Shown: piece after piece, positions 1 through 12,045 of the stretch
Layout: every line of letters begins with the position of its first letter
Numbering within the stretch: the first letter of the stretch is position 1
NCBI GenBank assembly: GCA_022559985.1
Contig: JAFJTR010000103.1
Location: 1 to 64,000, forward strand
Direction of reading: 5' to 3'
DNA: 64,000 nucleotides
DNA from: Parastagonospora avenae f. sp. tritici 18332-5
Lineage: Eukaryota > Ascomycota > Dothideomycetes > Pleosporales > Phaeosphaeriaceae
Notes under the pieces: generated by a model
Database searches by the model: none
What the model saw: the letters and a program-made list of their open reading frames with translations, nothing else
What the model was told of the DNA's origin: nothing
Made by a program: the position numbers and the translations under genes

Positions 1-344
1 GATGATAGCTAAGGAGAGATGGACGAGGTGGGCGAGGATGAGCTCTGCCCTGAGGCGCCAAGTCCGTGCAGGACTTGGCATCAACCACGTGAGATAGAAT
101 CAATCATATGTCCATTCCATTACAATATCTCTACAGCAGGGGCGAGTCGAATTTCTAGCCTCGTTACTCTCCCAGTTCTCCAACCTGCGCTTTTTCTCCT
201 TCAAACGGCGCAGAGAAACATTGAATATGAAGCCCATACAAGGATGCTGCTAACACATTATAGGACCATAAGAAGAGTGGTTTCGCATCTCAATTACCCA
301 CAATCGAGATCAAGTTATATATAAGTACAGGCATGTACAAAAGC
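1..344. other. Gene-free left edge
   Basis: I see no convincing gene, RNA or repeat here. The open frames are short, without recognisable motifs or plausible splice continuation. The stretch lies just beyond the 3' end of the decayed symporter on the minus strand. Confidence 0.5.
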
Positions 345-2606
345 TTAGAGCCTGCCGATATTGTCACTTCTCAGATCTGCAGCCGCAGAGCTATCGCTAT
401 CGCGCCGTAGGCTTCCGTTCGATGTGTTGTTGTTCACGGAACCATCCTTCTTGCCTTCTGTCATGTCAAATTGGGAGCCAGTCTCCAAACAATCGACGAG
501 TTCTCCCTCGGTGGTGTCACGCATTATTCCAGGTGCAAGTGGCTGTTTCCAATCGTCCCTGCGCTCCGGTACGATGAAGATGTCAAGCCATTGGGGCATC
601 ACAAACCCGACCACACACCAGACAAGCAAGAAATGGGCGATGATGAAGCCCATGACGTGGAGAGGGTCGTAACGGGGCTGACCAAGCTGGGGTAAGTGAG
701 GCTGAGTACGATGGCCAGGATGGGGCCGGAAAAGTATCGCAGCAAGGGTGCCCAGAAGAAAGGCAGCGACCAATTCTTCTCACCCCCAATGACTGCATTC
801 AGATCATGACGAAGTTGATTGCCCTGCAGAAATGTCAGCGTATGGTCGGCTACAACTTTGGTAGCTTACCGAGTAGAAGGCGAGGTAGTATATCTTCGAG
901 GCGAAGCCGTACCCACCAAAACGTCTGGCAGTGACCTTGGTGGTAGGATTCTTTGCAATGACAACGGCGGCGATGGATGCGATTATGAAAATACCGAAAC
1001 CAACACCCGCACCCGACTTTACGCCAACGATATGGCCGGTGATGAGACTCAAGAGCTGAGCGCCGAAGAACCCTGCATTATAGGTAATGTAGGATTGTAG
1101 ACCAATCTGATCAACGACATCCTCAAACCGATATACCGTGGTGGCGCTAACGCATTCAGCCCAGACGACAAATACCAAACCAACGTTGTTAATTCATCGA
1201 TCGATTCCATCCAGATAAAAATATCCGAATTGCGTGCAGTTTGGTAGAGATAGTAGGAAGACAACAAAAACAAGCACTGTCGCTACCCATGTTTGTTCGA
1301 TAGCCCTGAGGTTCCTGCTCATATGAGCGTGTACTTGGCTATCTAGCCTGTTTGGGCTTAGCCTGTTTTTCGTTTCCATATGCTCTTTCCGTACCGTAGC
1401 AAAAAACAATACAACAAGCTCCTCACATTATATGGACTCCTTTACCGTACAGTCCATCAATGTTCGTGTCCAACGCCTAGTCCGAGCGAACGCGGAATCC
1501 ATGATCAATGCCATAAATGCGTCAAGCATGACAAAAGTTGAACTGACACCGACAACCGCAAGAGTGAGGAAGAAGAGCGCAGACCAAAAGTTTGAGCCCA
1601 GCATGTGGGAAAGAGCCTCGGGGTAGGTCATGAAACCCAAGCTGTAGCTTCCCATCGGATTCGTCGGATCGGGAGTCATACCCGTGAAGCCAACAATGCC
1701 AAATGCGGCGAACGCAAGTGACGCCTCGAGAAAAGCGTTTGTGAAAACAAGAATGACAGCGCCCTGAGCAGGATTTGCGAATTGGTGGTTGTACGAGGCA
1801 TAAGCTGTGTGGAAACCAAATCTGACGCCTGTCGAATAAAGGACCTGACCGACAGCATCCTGCCAGGTACCGGTTCCACTAAGGGCTTCGGATCTCCAGG
1901 TCGCAAAATATAGTCGGATCCCGCGGCCGACGTTGGGTGACGATCCGCCTCATCCAATAAGTATCACGATGGCAATGAGCGGCATACCCATGGTGAAGTA
2001 CACTACGCGACCCGTCCAACCGGTGCCAAGAAATACATAAAGCCATACGAGAAAGAATAGAAATGCATTCCAACCAACTAGGCGACCGTCGAAGCTGGCC
2101 CCAGAATATTCGACCCAGGTGTCCGATGAATCAGGGTCAACTGCACCAGTGACATCGTACATGAAGTAGCTCTCAGTGTTGCCGGCCCAGGGGAGCGGGC
2201 TCGTGAACGACTTTTGAGAGAAGACCATTCCCCAGGCGATGATGGGGATGAAACAGATGCTGACGACAAGACCGACGTAGTTTAGAGCAAACCCGGTTCC
2301 TCTCATTCGCCGACTGATCTTTTTGAAAGCCGTGACGGTGCCACCACGATAGGCATTACCTGCGGCCAACTCGAGAGCTAGGGCAGGAACTGCAAGCAGC
2401 ACCAGGGCCAAAAGATAGGGTATGAACCATTGTAACCCGTGATTGTTGAAGACTGTAGGTGGGTATCGCAAGAAGTTACTCATTCCAACGACACCACTCA
2501 ATGAAGCGAGTCTGAACGCAGTGCGAGAAGGCCATTGATCGCGGCCATCCGCAGCTTTCTGTGGAGGCGGCACAATCTTATTAAGGATTCTTCTCAGTCT
2601 GTCCAT
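345..2606 (-). pseudogene. Decayed neurotransmitter:sodium symporter (NSS/SNF family)
   Basis: The reading begins MDRLRRILNK at 2606 and shows the NSS layout: an N-terminal SGVVGMSNFLRYP segment (the substrate- and sodium-binding unwound helix region), hydrophobic helices, VGRGIRLYFATW, a helix near SSTFVMLDAFMALIMDS, and the tail IFIVPERRDDW. The family imports amino acids or amines with sodium. The open frame is broken. TGA at 1950-1952 sits inside ILIG-stop-GGSSPNVGRGI, and TGA at 1194-1196 sits where a Trp fits (LDGIDR-stop-INNVG); coding resemblance continues in the same frame after both. A 46-bp intron is readable at 824-869 and another probably lies near 1357-1437. After TYP (about 689-692, a run of C on the coding strand) the frame shifts by one base before RYDPLHVMGF. 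Two nonsense codons plus a frameshift make this a pseudogene. Overall resemblance is still strong, so decay looks recent. Confidence 0.85.
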
Positions 2607-3598
2607 GACGAGAACTTATGGCAGGAAAGAACGCGGATACGTATAAGGATGTATTTCAATGTAGGATGAACCGGAACATATGGTGAAGAAAGAAAGTTAG
2701 AAATTACCGGAAAAGTGGGAATGTTCCAGAGTACAGTTACTCCTCGGGAGCGATTGATCCGCGCCCAGATTCTTGTGATCAGATTTCAGCCTGCCTTTCT
2801 CTGCGCTTCCCGATCATACCACACGTAGAAGTTTAGCGGCTTAGTTACGTACTTTCAACTTTCTCTAGATGGCAAAGGATATGGTTGATCCATACAATGC
2901 AGGGTTAGCGAAACTTGTATTTAGACTTGGTCCCAAGGAGGACATCTTTTCATCCTTCGAACTCCCGACCTTACGCACGCCTCATACTGGATGGTTGGGC
3001 TCAGAACCCATGAGCTTCCAGGGAATAGTTCGACACGACCCTGAATGGAATTCTTATTTGAGCATTGTATACAGGTGCTTCTGAAGGTATCAACAGAAAG
3101 CAGCGCCAAAACTTTATCCAGTTATTCACACAGCACATCTATTTGTCGTAGAATTAGGCGGGCTGTGGTGACATCACAGGGGCACCGAGCACCAGGCATC
3201 GGATTAGCATACCAACAGGGCGCATACACAAGATCTTTCCGAATTGACCGAGCGCACCCTAGACGGATTGGCATGCGACTGTGCCTAGACTTCGAAAACC
3301 TCGGCGCAAAAGCCTCATCCGTTCTCCTACCAGGTAAAAGATTTCGATCTGTGAAACTTGTTCGACGATTATTTTGCCAAATTGAATGCAGAGCGGTTGT
3401 AAATGTCATTGCGTGACACATACATGCTCATTCCCAGTCGCGGTAAGGGTTCCAGAATCACTGTTTTCTACAACACGGCTGTCGCGGCCCGCGGTCACCA
3501 AAATCACGTTATGTATGTACCAAATGGCACGAAACCGACTCCCGAGGAACGCAAAAGCACTACTCAATTTGCTCGCATACTTCCGCCACACAATTTCG
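2607..3598. other. Intergenic, no gene recognised
   Basis: This gap separates two minus-strand transporter loci. Open frames here overlap on both strands without motifs. Bases about 3151-3200 resemble 10059-10105 (shared AATTAGGCGG and ACCGAGCACCA blocks), a possible old repeat lying 3' of both flanking genes. Confidence 0.5.
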
Positions 3599-5450
3599 CT
3601 ATTCTACGCTTCTAGATTCCATCATAATTTGTAATGCATTTGCCGAATCGCGCTCCTTCAGCTTCAGCAGCTCCTGGCAGTAAGGGCTGTGCATTCTGAG
3701 CCAAGTGCCATATCTGAGAAATACAAATGGTATGATTGCCATGACTAGACTGAGGAAGCCTAGAAGACTGCACGCCCATGGGATCCCGAGTGTCTCATAC
3801 ATCGGACCAGCAGACAATGGAAGCAGGACCGCAAAAATGCTGCGACTAAACGCCGACGATGCCAAAGCCGATGCCGCAAAAAGGTCGTATGCATCCGCAA
3901 GATAATTCAGCATGGATATGAAAACCAGTTCGAGTCCAATGCCGAATGGAACTCCGGCAAGCATGGGGGCAATCCAGTGGATATCTGGTCGGGCTGTCCA
4001 ACCCTGATAACATCTAAATTAGCTCACGGTCCCCGCGGTGTGATCCTAGAAGTCTTACCAGCCAGAATAGCGATAACACATTTAGTGGCCCACTGATACA
4101 CGCCAAAGGCAGTCGACGATATTCTTCACTCTTTGGCCACGTAGCATTGCGCTTCTTGGCTTGCTCGAGAAATCTATCGTACCAGATTGCTATGCCACAA
4201 CCTATCAAACCGCCAACGCCGACTAAAATCTCAGCTTACGATTTAGCTACCTTTGGGCATTTAACTAACCTGGAACCAAGGCTACACCAGCAAGGCCATC
4301 GTTAAACTTGTATGCGCCTAGAAGAGGTCATTTTATAAATGCAGCCAGTGAGTTTTGGGACTTACCTTGGAACACAATGGGGTAAACTTGGAAGAAGACA
4401 TAGAATATTCCAAATTGGAGAGCTAGGTACATGCAGGTGCAGATAACGATAGGTTCTTTGAACATCACCACCTAGACGGTTAGCTAATATTTATAGTTAC
4501 TGGACCATCACGTACCGGTCTTGCGAGCTTCACCGTCACGGTGTGCTTCCATCCATTGTCCCCAAGTTCGATGGGCGCGTATACTTCCGGAGAACGATCA
4601 GGCGATGCTGCTCTCATTCGTTTTGCACGCCGCAAAAGGATGACGGGAGGATATGTTTCTGAAGCACATGTCAGGTGTGACTTATCAAAACTGATGTGAA
4701 ATATCGTACCTGGGAGAACAAGAACAAGCGGCCAGGTTGCACCGGCAATTATCAGCCCGACCCAAAACGACCATCTCCATGAGACCGGTGATACGAACCC
4801 CGAAATGATGGGTCCAATGATGGGACCTATGGAAGTCAACTAGTTCCTGTTAGCATCTCAAAACTTTCTCTCATGATATACTTGCTCCTATCAGGGCGAT
4901 TGCTTGACCTCTTCTCACAGGATCATCATAAATATCTGCAAAAATGCCGCCCACAACTGTTATTGGCGCTGATGCAAAGACACCCGAAAGGAAGCGAAAA
5001 ATTAACAGGGCTGACCATGTAGGTGCTAAAGCGCATGCCATGGTGAAGACTGTGAAGCCGAAGAATGTCGAAAGCATCACGATTCTTCTACCATGCATCT
5101 CGCTGAGTGGACTGAACAACGGTGGCCCAAAGACATACCCAATCAGAAAGACGGAGTTTGGCAATGCCAGTTCTTCGGCACTTGAGACATTGAATTCCTT
5201 GGACAGATAGTGAGATGCGCCACTTGGGAGTGAGGAACCAAGTGTGCTGTTAGATGCGAGTGCAAGTCCGATAATCAGGACGAGAATCTTTCTGCGCTGT
5301 TGAACAAGAGTTAAATATAAATAATCGCAAAACCACGACTTATCCACGTACCCTACTCCAATTTGCGGCGCGTTCCGGATCGTCCTGTGAAAAGGCGACC
5401 ACTCTCACATCACCCATATCGCCATCGATCGGTATGTGGACAGAGGCCAT
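3599..5450 (-). CDS. MFS drug:H+ antiporter, DHA1 type (12 TM)
   Basis: I read eight exons on the minus strand: start at 5450 (MASVHIPIDGDMGDV), introns 5297-5351, 4827-4881, 4659-4709 and 4472-4515, then three further short introns, and a stop at 3599. Each junction keeps frame and removes 44-60 bp with GT/AG ends. The product, roughly 500 residues, has DHA1 hallmarks: the N-terminal PERAANWS lead, FGPPLFSPLSEMHGRR (motif A between TM2 and TM3), RFLSGVFASAP (motif B region), GASPIIGPIISGF (motif C), LPETYPPVILLRRAKRMR in the central loop and NYLADAYDLFAASALA in the C half. Such proteins are proton-driven exporters of small molecules at the plasma membrane. No break was found, unlike the neighbouring symporter. 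With the decayed P450 and the monooxygenase it could belong to a former metabolite cluster. Substrate unknown. Confidence 0.85.
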
Positions 5451-7182
5451 TGTGGTGATGTGTCGCGATGTTTTTTTGAGCCCGTTGAGTGAGTGTTGGA
5501 CTGGCTTCGCTTTGACTAACGCGAATGTGGCACGGTTGCGCCCTTGTCCAAACCCGGAAGCCAGTCTTGGAGTAAAGCGGGGCCGCTGCCAGCATTCTGG
5601 AGCCGGTTGGCTAATCCCAGAAAAGATTTGAGGTCCGTTTACTCCACTGTTTTAATCAAACATTGAATGCTTGCTTATGGATCTCTGTGTTGGCACCACC
5701 GTATTGTCATGCAGAGTAAGCTTACCGTTCTTCTTGTGGATGAAGAGGAAGTTGCATGCGCTGGCCGATTCGCCCTTGCAGTTGCAAACGTACTTTAGTG
5801 CCGTCGAGATATTTTCGTCAAGAGCTTCTAGCTCAGATACTGCGAGAATGCACACGCGCCCTTTATCATCAAACATATCGGTGAGGGCAAAGGTAGGACT
5901 TCTACGGAGAGATACTTGCCTGTTCTTCCGTTCTTGGGTCCAGCCAAGCTATAGGCAGAGATCTAAGCACAGTACTGCAGCCAGTGAGCGTGCAAAATTG
6001 CAAATGCAATGCGACATTCTGAGTCTCTAAGCGAGATGCGGACTATGCAAGTGGGATGAAACAAAATCCCTTTGTGTCACCTTCTGCAACTGTGCTATCG
6101 CTGATCTCCCGCGCATGGTTCGCCATAGCGCATGTCACCGCAGCTCAAACGAACGCAATGGTCCCGAGAAAGGAAAGTACCGGCCTGTGGTCACCGTTTG
6201 AATGTGTGTAAACGAAAAGACAGAGTAAGGATTTGTGTAGATACGTATGCACGTGTGCGCTGCGTGCGTGGAGCTCTGTGTGCGTGGAGCTTTGTGTGCG
6301 TGGAGCTCTGTGTGCAAGTCTATGTGTGTATAGCTCGTTCTACAGGTTGCGTCACGGCTACTTGTGGCTAGTTTCTAGTGCGACTTCCTTACAGTGGTAA
6401 CTACGTGAGTCTCAAAACGGCCCGTACCCGTTCACCCCGCCAAATCCTTCTTTAGCCAGGGAGGGTGGGTAAGCCGTAGTTGTGCCAAGATTATATCCCA
6501 CGACAGCAATTTCCCACTTGAGTAAAAGCCTTAGCTGTTCGACTGCTCGCCTGATCCTAAGAAAGTCTCAAGCTTGTCTTTGAACAAAATGACCACGTGG
6601 CCATGCAAGAATTCATTGAGGCTACGTATTTGCCTCAGCTCTGTAGCCAGATCCCATAGCGCCTCCACGCAGAAACACACTCACTCCCCACGGTTCCAAG
6701 AGTTCATTGCTTTTTACACGCCGGTAGAAAGAGCGCAAGCCACCTGGCTTCACAGGCAGTCTCAAAAAGGCGGGTATGCATAGTGAGAACACCTGGACAG
6801 CAGCAAAAAGAGGATTTTCCCACTGGGCCGTAAGACTATGGCGTTCGAGAGCCAAGTGATCAAGTAACAAGCCACTGTTCGCGTCAACTTCGCATGCATG
6901 AAAGCACGTAAATTCGAGGTGTACTTGCCGCTGTATTTACAGCAGTCAGCTCACAAATGTACGGGTCAGGCGTTGGATGTGCTGATCAAGCGCTTCACGA
7001 CCCAACGCTTCGCATACCTGCAATTCACATCTCAGCCCTTCACATCCTTTCCACTATATAAACTCCGTCATCTGCACATCTTTTGCTCTAACACCAATCC
7101 CCTTGTTTCTCATCCTTCACTTCTTTCCCTCGGCCTCAGCGTCCTCGGACACCACCGCTTACACCCTCACGCATCCCCAAAA
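5451..7182. other. Intergenic with a small tandem repeat
   Basis: No gene recognised over about 1.7 kb. The right part (about 7050-7182) has a TATATAA at 7056 and a pyrimidine-rich stretch leading to the P450 ATG at 7183, so it is probably that gene's former promoter and 5' leader. Confidence 0.5.
6266..6313. repeat. 16-bp tandem repeat, three units
   Basis: Three head-to-tail units of GCGTGGAGCTCTGTGT at 6266-6281, 6282-6297 and 6298-6313. The middle unit differs by one base (C to T). A short minisatellite in non-coding DNA with no visible function. Confidence 0.9.
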
Positions 7183-7365
7183 ATGTTGTTAGAGATAGCA
7201 TCCATAACCAACCTGCTGGTACTAGGATTCCCCTTCACCATCATCGTCTTCTTGGTCAGCTTCAACTGAGGAGCAGCATTCCTCAAAATGAGACCGAAAA
7301 TCCCGCCTGGTCCGCATGGTAGGTATCAGGCGAAGTACTTGCAAACCGATCGCTGGAATTTGTTC

Positions 7366-7534
7366 TGTTGGATGTGGGAGCACAGTGTAGATATGAAGGA
7401 GGAAGAAGGTTATTGTATTGAGAGAGTTATAAAGAGCGATTATATACACAACCAGATGAGTAAGCAGGTGACTAACAGAGTCATGTGAGGTGCAGTTCAC
7501 AGTGTAAAATGTGAGCTAAGGTGCCAGACTGACA
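7366..7534 (-). mobile_element. Solo LTR, family A (169 bp), inside P450 exon
   Basis: The element runs TGTTGGATGTG...CAGACTGACA on the plus strand and is flanked by the 5-bp direct repeat TGTTC (7361-7365 and 7535-7539). Removing the LTR and one repeat rejoins the P450 frame exactly (RWNLF plus KAWNEKYG). A TATATAATCG promoter box reads on the minus strand, so the LTR is oriented minus. A second full copy of identical length is at 30028-30196 and an interrupted one at 41424-41715. Five-base target duplication and TG...CA ends fit the Ty1/copia superfamily. Confidence 0.93.
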
Positions 7535-8932
7535 TGTTCAAGGCGTGGAATGAGAAATATGGTAGTTCATCTCCTGTCACAGCTGTGTGGAGAAGGGTGT
7601 AACTTGCTGATATAGGCTGTGTATAGGAAATGTTGCGAGTTTTTATACAGGGTCGCAGTTTAATGTTTGTAAGCTGTCTAATTCTCGAGAACTGATCAGT
7701 TATGAGCTTGGGGACGGGTGACTGATGTGATGGGTGGTAGTGCTCGGGACTATGGAGGGAGCTATAGATCTTCTCGAAAAAGCCGGCGAGACCTTGTCCA
7801 GTCGTCCCGACTTCGTCATGGGGTAAGATCAAAATCCCCATCCCCCCTTCTCCCTCCGTCAAATCCTAGAAAAGGCCAGCGAATTCCTCTTCTCTCAACT
7901 CCGAGGATTTTCCATGGCCTATGGCCAGAAATGGCGGAACTGGCGCACGGTCAGTCTACTTGTTTCCACGAATGACTCGGAAAGTCAAATCATTACAGAC
8001 GGCTAATGGAGTGGTGTTATACAACAGATTCACGACTCATATTTCAGCGCCAAGGCATCGCCGGCGGCGAAGCCAATGCAGGAGAATGATTACGGGTTAC
8101 TTATCAAGGATCTGTTGGAGAACAAGGCAGAGGACGAAATTTTGGACCGAGAACACAAGCTTCTGAGAAGGTGAGAATACTGAGGGACGATGCTCAGTGG
8201 GTACTCATGGATTTTATAGGCACATGGCGTCCACGATGTTCCAGATGGCGTATTGGCGTAGGGCTACGTCTCTGGAGGATCCGCTCGTTATGGAGCATGA
8301 TGAGGTCGAGGAATTTAAGTACCTGGTTGGTCCGCTTCGAAAAAGGCTTTGCTCATCGCTTTAACAGAAATTGAAAGGTACGTCAGAAACCATGCTGTTG
8401 CAACCAGATAACCATTCGCAACTTATTCATACACCACCTTAGTACAAAGTGAGTCTTGACTACAGATCCAACCTCCAAGCATAGAGTAATCTAATATCAG
8501 GGTCCCGGGCCGCTTCTTTCTAGAGAGTGTGAGTTGCTCTAGTAGCGATACATTTCGATCCAGAAATCAGAACTGACCACCAAAACGACCGGTAGCTTCA
8601 ACTACTATGGCTCCCAGTAAGCAGCGCTTTTCCCTCTCCATGACAGGCTTTGCACTAAAACCACCAAAAAACCCTGCAGTGGTTCAGCTGGGAACCTGAA
8701 AGGCGCCGAGACATCAACACAAGACTTTACATGACCGTATTGAACGACGTCAAGAAGCGAATGGAAGATGGCACACAAGTGCCATGCACGGCCCAATGGG
8801 CCCTCGAACGACAAAATGAATTACGTTTTGATAACCTGGAACTGTCTTATACGCTATCTTCTCCGTGGGCTGCAGGCATTGGAACCGTGACTACTGCAAT
8901 CGAGATCGCTATGCGTATGTTACGATGCATTT

Positions 8933-9076
8933 CATATTAAGAAAGTCTCCTTCTGAGGACTTAGGGAGACACTGACGACAATCGAGAACTATTGAACTGC
9001 CTTATCTATTATCCCTCAACCCGGCTGCGGGTCGATCCCTGGCCCATATTTGCTATGAGAAGGTGGCATTACAACA
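8933..9076. repeat. LTR fragment, family B, within P450 remnant
   Basis: About 144 bp matching 20950-21087 with moderate divergence; both share the block GCGGGTCGATCCCT and end in ACAACA. The left end lacks the first part of the other copy, and no target duplication is seen. It occupies the place of the missing P450 segment between the I-helix and the region after the K-helix, so insertion and deletion may have happened together. Confidence 0.75.
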
Positions 9077-10219
9077 GTACAAGGCATGTTCATCCCGAAG
9101 GGCAAGGCGATATATCCTAATGGCACGTGAGTACGCCCGAATCTCCAGATCATGACTTTATCTATCCGTCCAATGACTAACAAACATAAACTCTCGCAGC
9201 ACGATGATGAGAGATCCAGCAGTATTCCGCGATGGCGATACGTTCAAGCCGGAGAGATCCCTTAGTGTCACCGATCCAAGACTGCAGACGTACAAGTTCG
9301 GCGTGTTCGGGTTTGGGAGAAGAATTTGTCCGGGGATGTACGTTGCTCTGCAGTCGCTGTACATTGCCATGACACGGTAAATGAAGCATTTCTTCCTCAT
9401 CTCCCTCCTTCCTTACGTTCCCATCCCCTCTTCTGACTTCCTTGAATGCAAACCCGGACTTTCAACTGAGTCATTCGGGTCATCGGAAACGGCAAACGCT
9501 ATATTCCTGATGCCGACGACTTCAGCTACAGTCTTGTTAGCTACCCCGCGACGCTAAAATACAAACTTGTTGCGCGAAGCGAGAAGCACAAAGAGATTGC
9601 GATGAGGGAGGCAGAGCTGGCGAAAGAGAGGATTGCCGAGTTGCCGGGGTCATACTGAGAGAGAAAAGAAGGAGAGAGAGAAAGGAGGGAATAGAGTGAA
9701 TGACCCAATTCGACATTTGATCACAAGCGAATTGAAGGGTGGAAAGGGGTGAAAGGGGTGAAAGGAGAATACTGTTGAGAAATCTGCACAAAGCGTAGAA
9801 CATACATTCATTCAACTGAAAAAATATTTGTCTCCCCTCACCAGATTAGTATAGCTGTGCGCACGCTCTGCGAGCAGCACTCGTTTTGCGTATAGCGCCA
9901 TTATTCAGCTGTAAAATCGCATGCCATGTGCATGTAGAATTGGAAATGATGCCGTTCAAACGGGACTCTCCGCCACAGTGCAAACACGGATTGTGAAGTT
10001 CCCATCTACCCGGTCTCTGCTCTATAAGTCGTGATATTCATACGCCAATCGCCATAAATTAGGCGGACCGTGATGATATTAGAAGGACACCGAGCACCAG
10101 TTAGTACATGGTAAGACGGCGAAATCTTGATCAATGTTCTTTGGCGTATCTACTTTTTGCACATGTGATGCCAGTATCGTGCAGTTATTCGTCGTATTCG
10201 ACTCCAGTGATTTTCTGGC

Positions 10220-12045
10220 TCACTCAGATTCCAGTTCCTTCCGCTTCGCCCCGTACTTCTCGATGTACTCCTTCGTAGTACCACTCAAGTCCTTGGCAAT
10301 CATGGGAAACGTCAAGTGAGTCCACCAGCCCTTCAAATGCGATGTAAGCCCAACCTGCTGCATCAACCGGTCAATGTAGCCCATCATATCGTACTGGAGG
10401 TAGTTCCCTTCCGCCCCATGTGTGGGATACCGACGCTTCATGAAAGCGTTCACCCATGCCACGTCTTTACGCATAGCGTCTTCTGAGGGTAGTTGCAGCG
10501 ATCCGTCGAAGAGAGCTGTTGTCCAGATTGCTTGAACCTCCGCTGCGCGGAAACCATTTGGTGCGTAGATGTTGCCTACAAAAGCGATAGAATGGTCATC
10601 CAGTGGCGCGATACAGTTGTAGAGGCGATTTGGCGTCTTGCTTGTGAGGGGATCGCTTGGGCCTTCAAGAGGAGCAGCTGCTAGCTTCGGATATTTTGCA
10701 AGGACTTCCTTATCTGCTTCCGCTTCGAGAGCTGACCACTCGTTCTCACCTGCGTCGTCTGATTTGGGGTGCGATAGACCAAGGGTCACTCGTTGCTTGG
10801 CGCTGAAGAATGGGTATTCGTTGACGAAGCCAGTTGCACATACTATGACGTCCATGGGGAGAGATGGCCCATCCTTGAGTACGACTGTGTGGTGTGCTAG
10901 ACTTTCAATGTCGTTGCGATGAACATGGACGTTTTTCGCGACAGTATCCCAGAAGTCTGGTCTCTGTATCATGCCAAAGGGCCCCATACACCAGAAGAGC
11001 CTGCAATGGCGTTAGTCATGGTACTCGATCTGTAAATTTTACAGATTTACTTCACGTCGCTTTCTAATTGGTCAAAACCTTCGAGTGCTCCTTGACGGCC
11101 GTGAAAGTTTCCTATCCGCTTGCACTTCTCATCTGCGCCGTTCCACACGCCCTCGAGTATCTTCTCGCCCATCCATGTGGTATGTAAGAATCGGGTCCAC
11201 AAATTTAGCTGATTGAAACACGACGGACTCATGGTCCCAAACAGTCGAGTGGCCGCAAGTTCTGGGTCATTAAGAAACGGCCCCTTGGCGTTCTCTGCCG
11301 GATTGGTGAATGCTCCCGGGCCTTTGCCAGATTTTCGAATTATCCAACGTACTTCGTCTCCCGCCTTCACAAGACCGTACACCATGTCCGCCGCAGATTT
11401 CCCGGCGCCCAGTACAGCGACTTTGCGTTGACCAGAAGGTCGCTCAGATAGAAATTGGCCATAGTCTTTTTGGTGCAGTATCGGACCGCCAAATTGGTCA
11501 TGCCCCGTGAAGTTTGGCATCTTTGGGGCAGATGTCATGCCTGTGGCGATGATGATTCGCTTGGTCTTGAAGGACTGTTGTACACTATCTGCAAAGAGCG
11601 CGCCATTCACTGTCCAGATATCGTGCGATTTGTCAACTTTGGAGACGGCGAAGCCGGTTCTTATGCGCTCGCGCAAAGACGTGCCGGAGTATACATGATT
11701 GTCAAGGTAGTTCTCCAGATAGTCGGTCACGTACTTTGCCTCAAAAATGTCGTTGAAGACTTCAGCGTCTTGCGGCACAGTCAGAGGCACATCCGAGAAG
11801 CCCGACATGCGAATGCCGCTCTGCGACCAGAACCCTGGGTATATTCGACTTCTGCCCCAAGGTCCACCGACCGACTGCTCTTTCTCCAATATCAAGACGC
11901 GCTTTGTTGGGTGCACATCAAGATAGAATCGCGCGGCCGCGAGACCGGAAAGGCCTAAAAGTGGTTAGCTAAGTCGCAAACATTCTAAGCTCATTATTGC
12001 CTTGCCTGCTCCGACAATAATGACGTCGAAGAGTTCTGAACTCAT
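10220..12045 (-). CDS. Flavin-binding monooxygenase (FMO/BVMO-like)
   Basis: Start at 12045 (MSSELFDVIIVGAG), stop at 10220. The FAD dinucleotide motif GAGLSG is completed only by joining exon 1 to exon 2 across 11955-12005, an intron that begins GC and ends AG. A second intron (about 10990-11050) joins ESDVK to LFWCMGP. Downstream are GGPWGRSRIYPGFW (the GGxW class motif), FGGPILHQKDY (resembling the FMO FxGxxxHxxxY fingerprint), and the NADPH site VLGAGKSAADM. The product is about 570 residues, a normal length for the family, which uses NADPH and oxygen to oxidise N, S or ketone groups. No lesion is visible. It lies 560 bp from the P450 pseudogene and may be the surviving tailoring enzyme of an old cluster. 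Substrate cannot be told. Confidence 0.88.

Larger units (their letters stand above)
7183..9658 (+). pseudogene. Cytochrome P450 pseudogene broken by LTR insertion and internal deletion
   Basis: The start at 7183 gives a hydrophobic anchor followed by the proline hinge KIPPGPHGRY. Exons then show FKAWNEKYG, VVLGTMEGAIDLLEKAG, FSMAYGQKWRNWR, the I-helix-like PWAAGIGTVTTAIEIAM (about 8860-8913), GMFIPKGKAIYPNG, the PERSL region and the haem loop FGFGRRICPG (about 9306-9335, with Cys ligand), ending at 9658. This is a fungal microsomal P450 of the CypX-like type. Three lesions are visible. A TGA at 7267-7269 falls between anchor and hinge. A 169-bp solo LTR at 7366-7534 splits the exon, duplicating TGTTC. 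Between the I-helix and GMFIPKG, the segment that should hold the K-helix ExxR and about 80 residues is gone and LTR-like repeat sequence lies there instead. The gene cannot encode a working enzyme. Confidence 0.9.
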
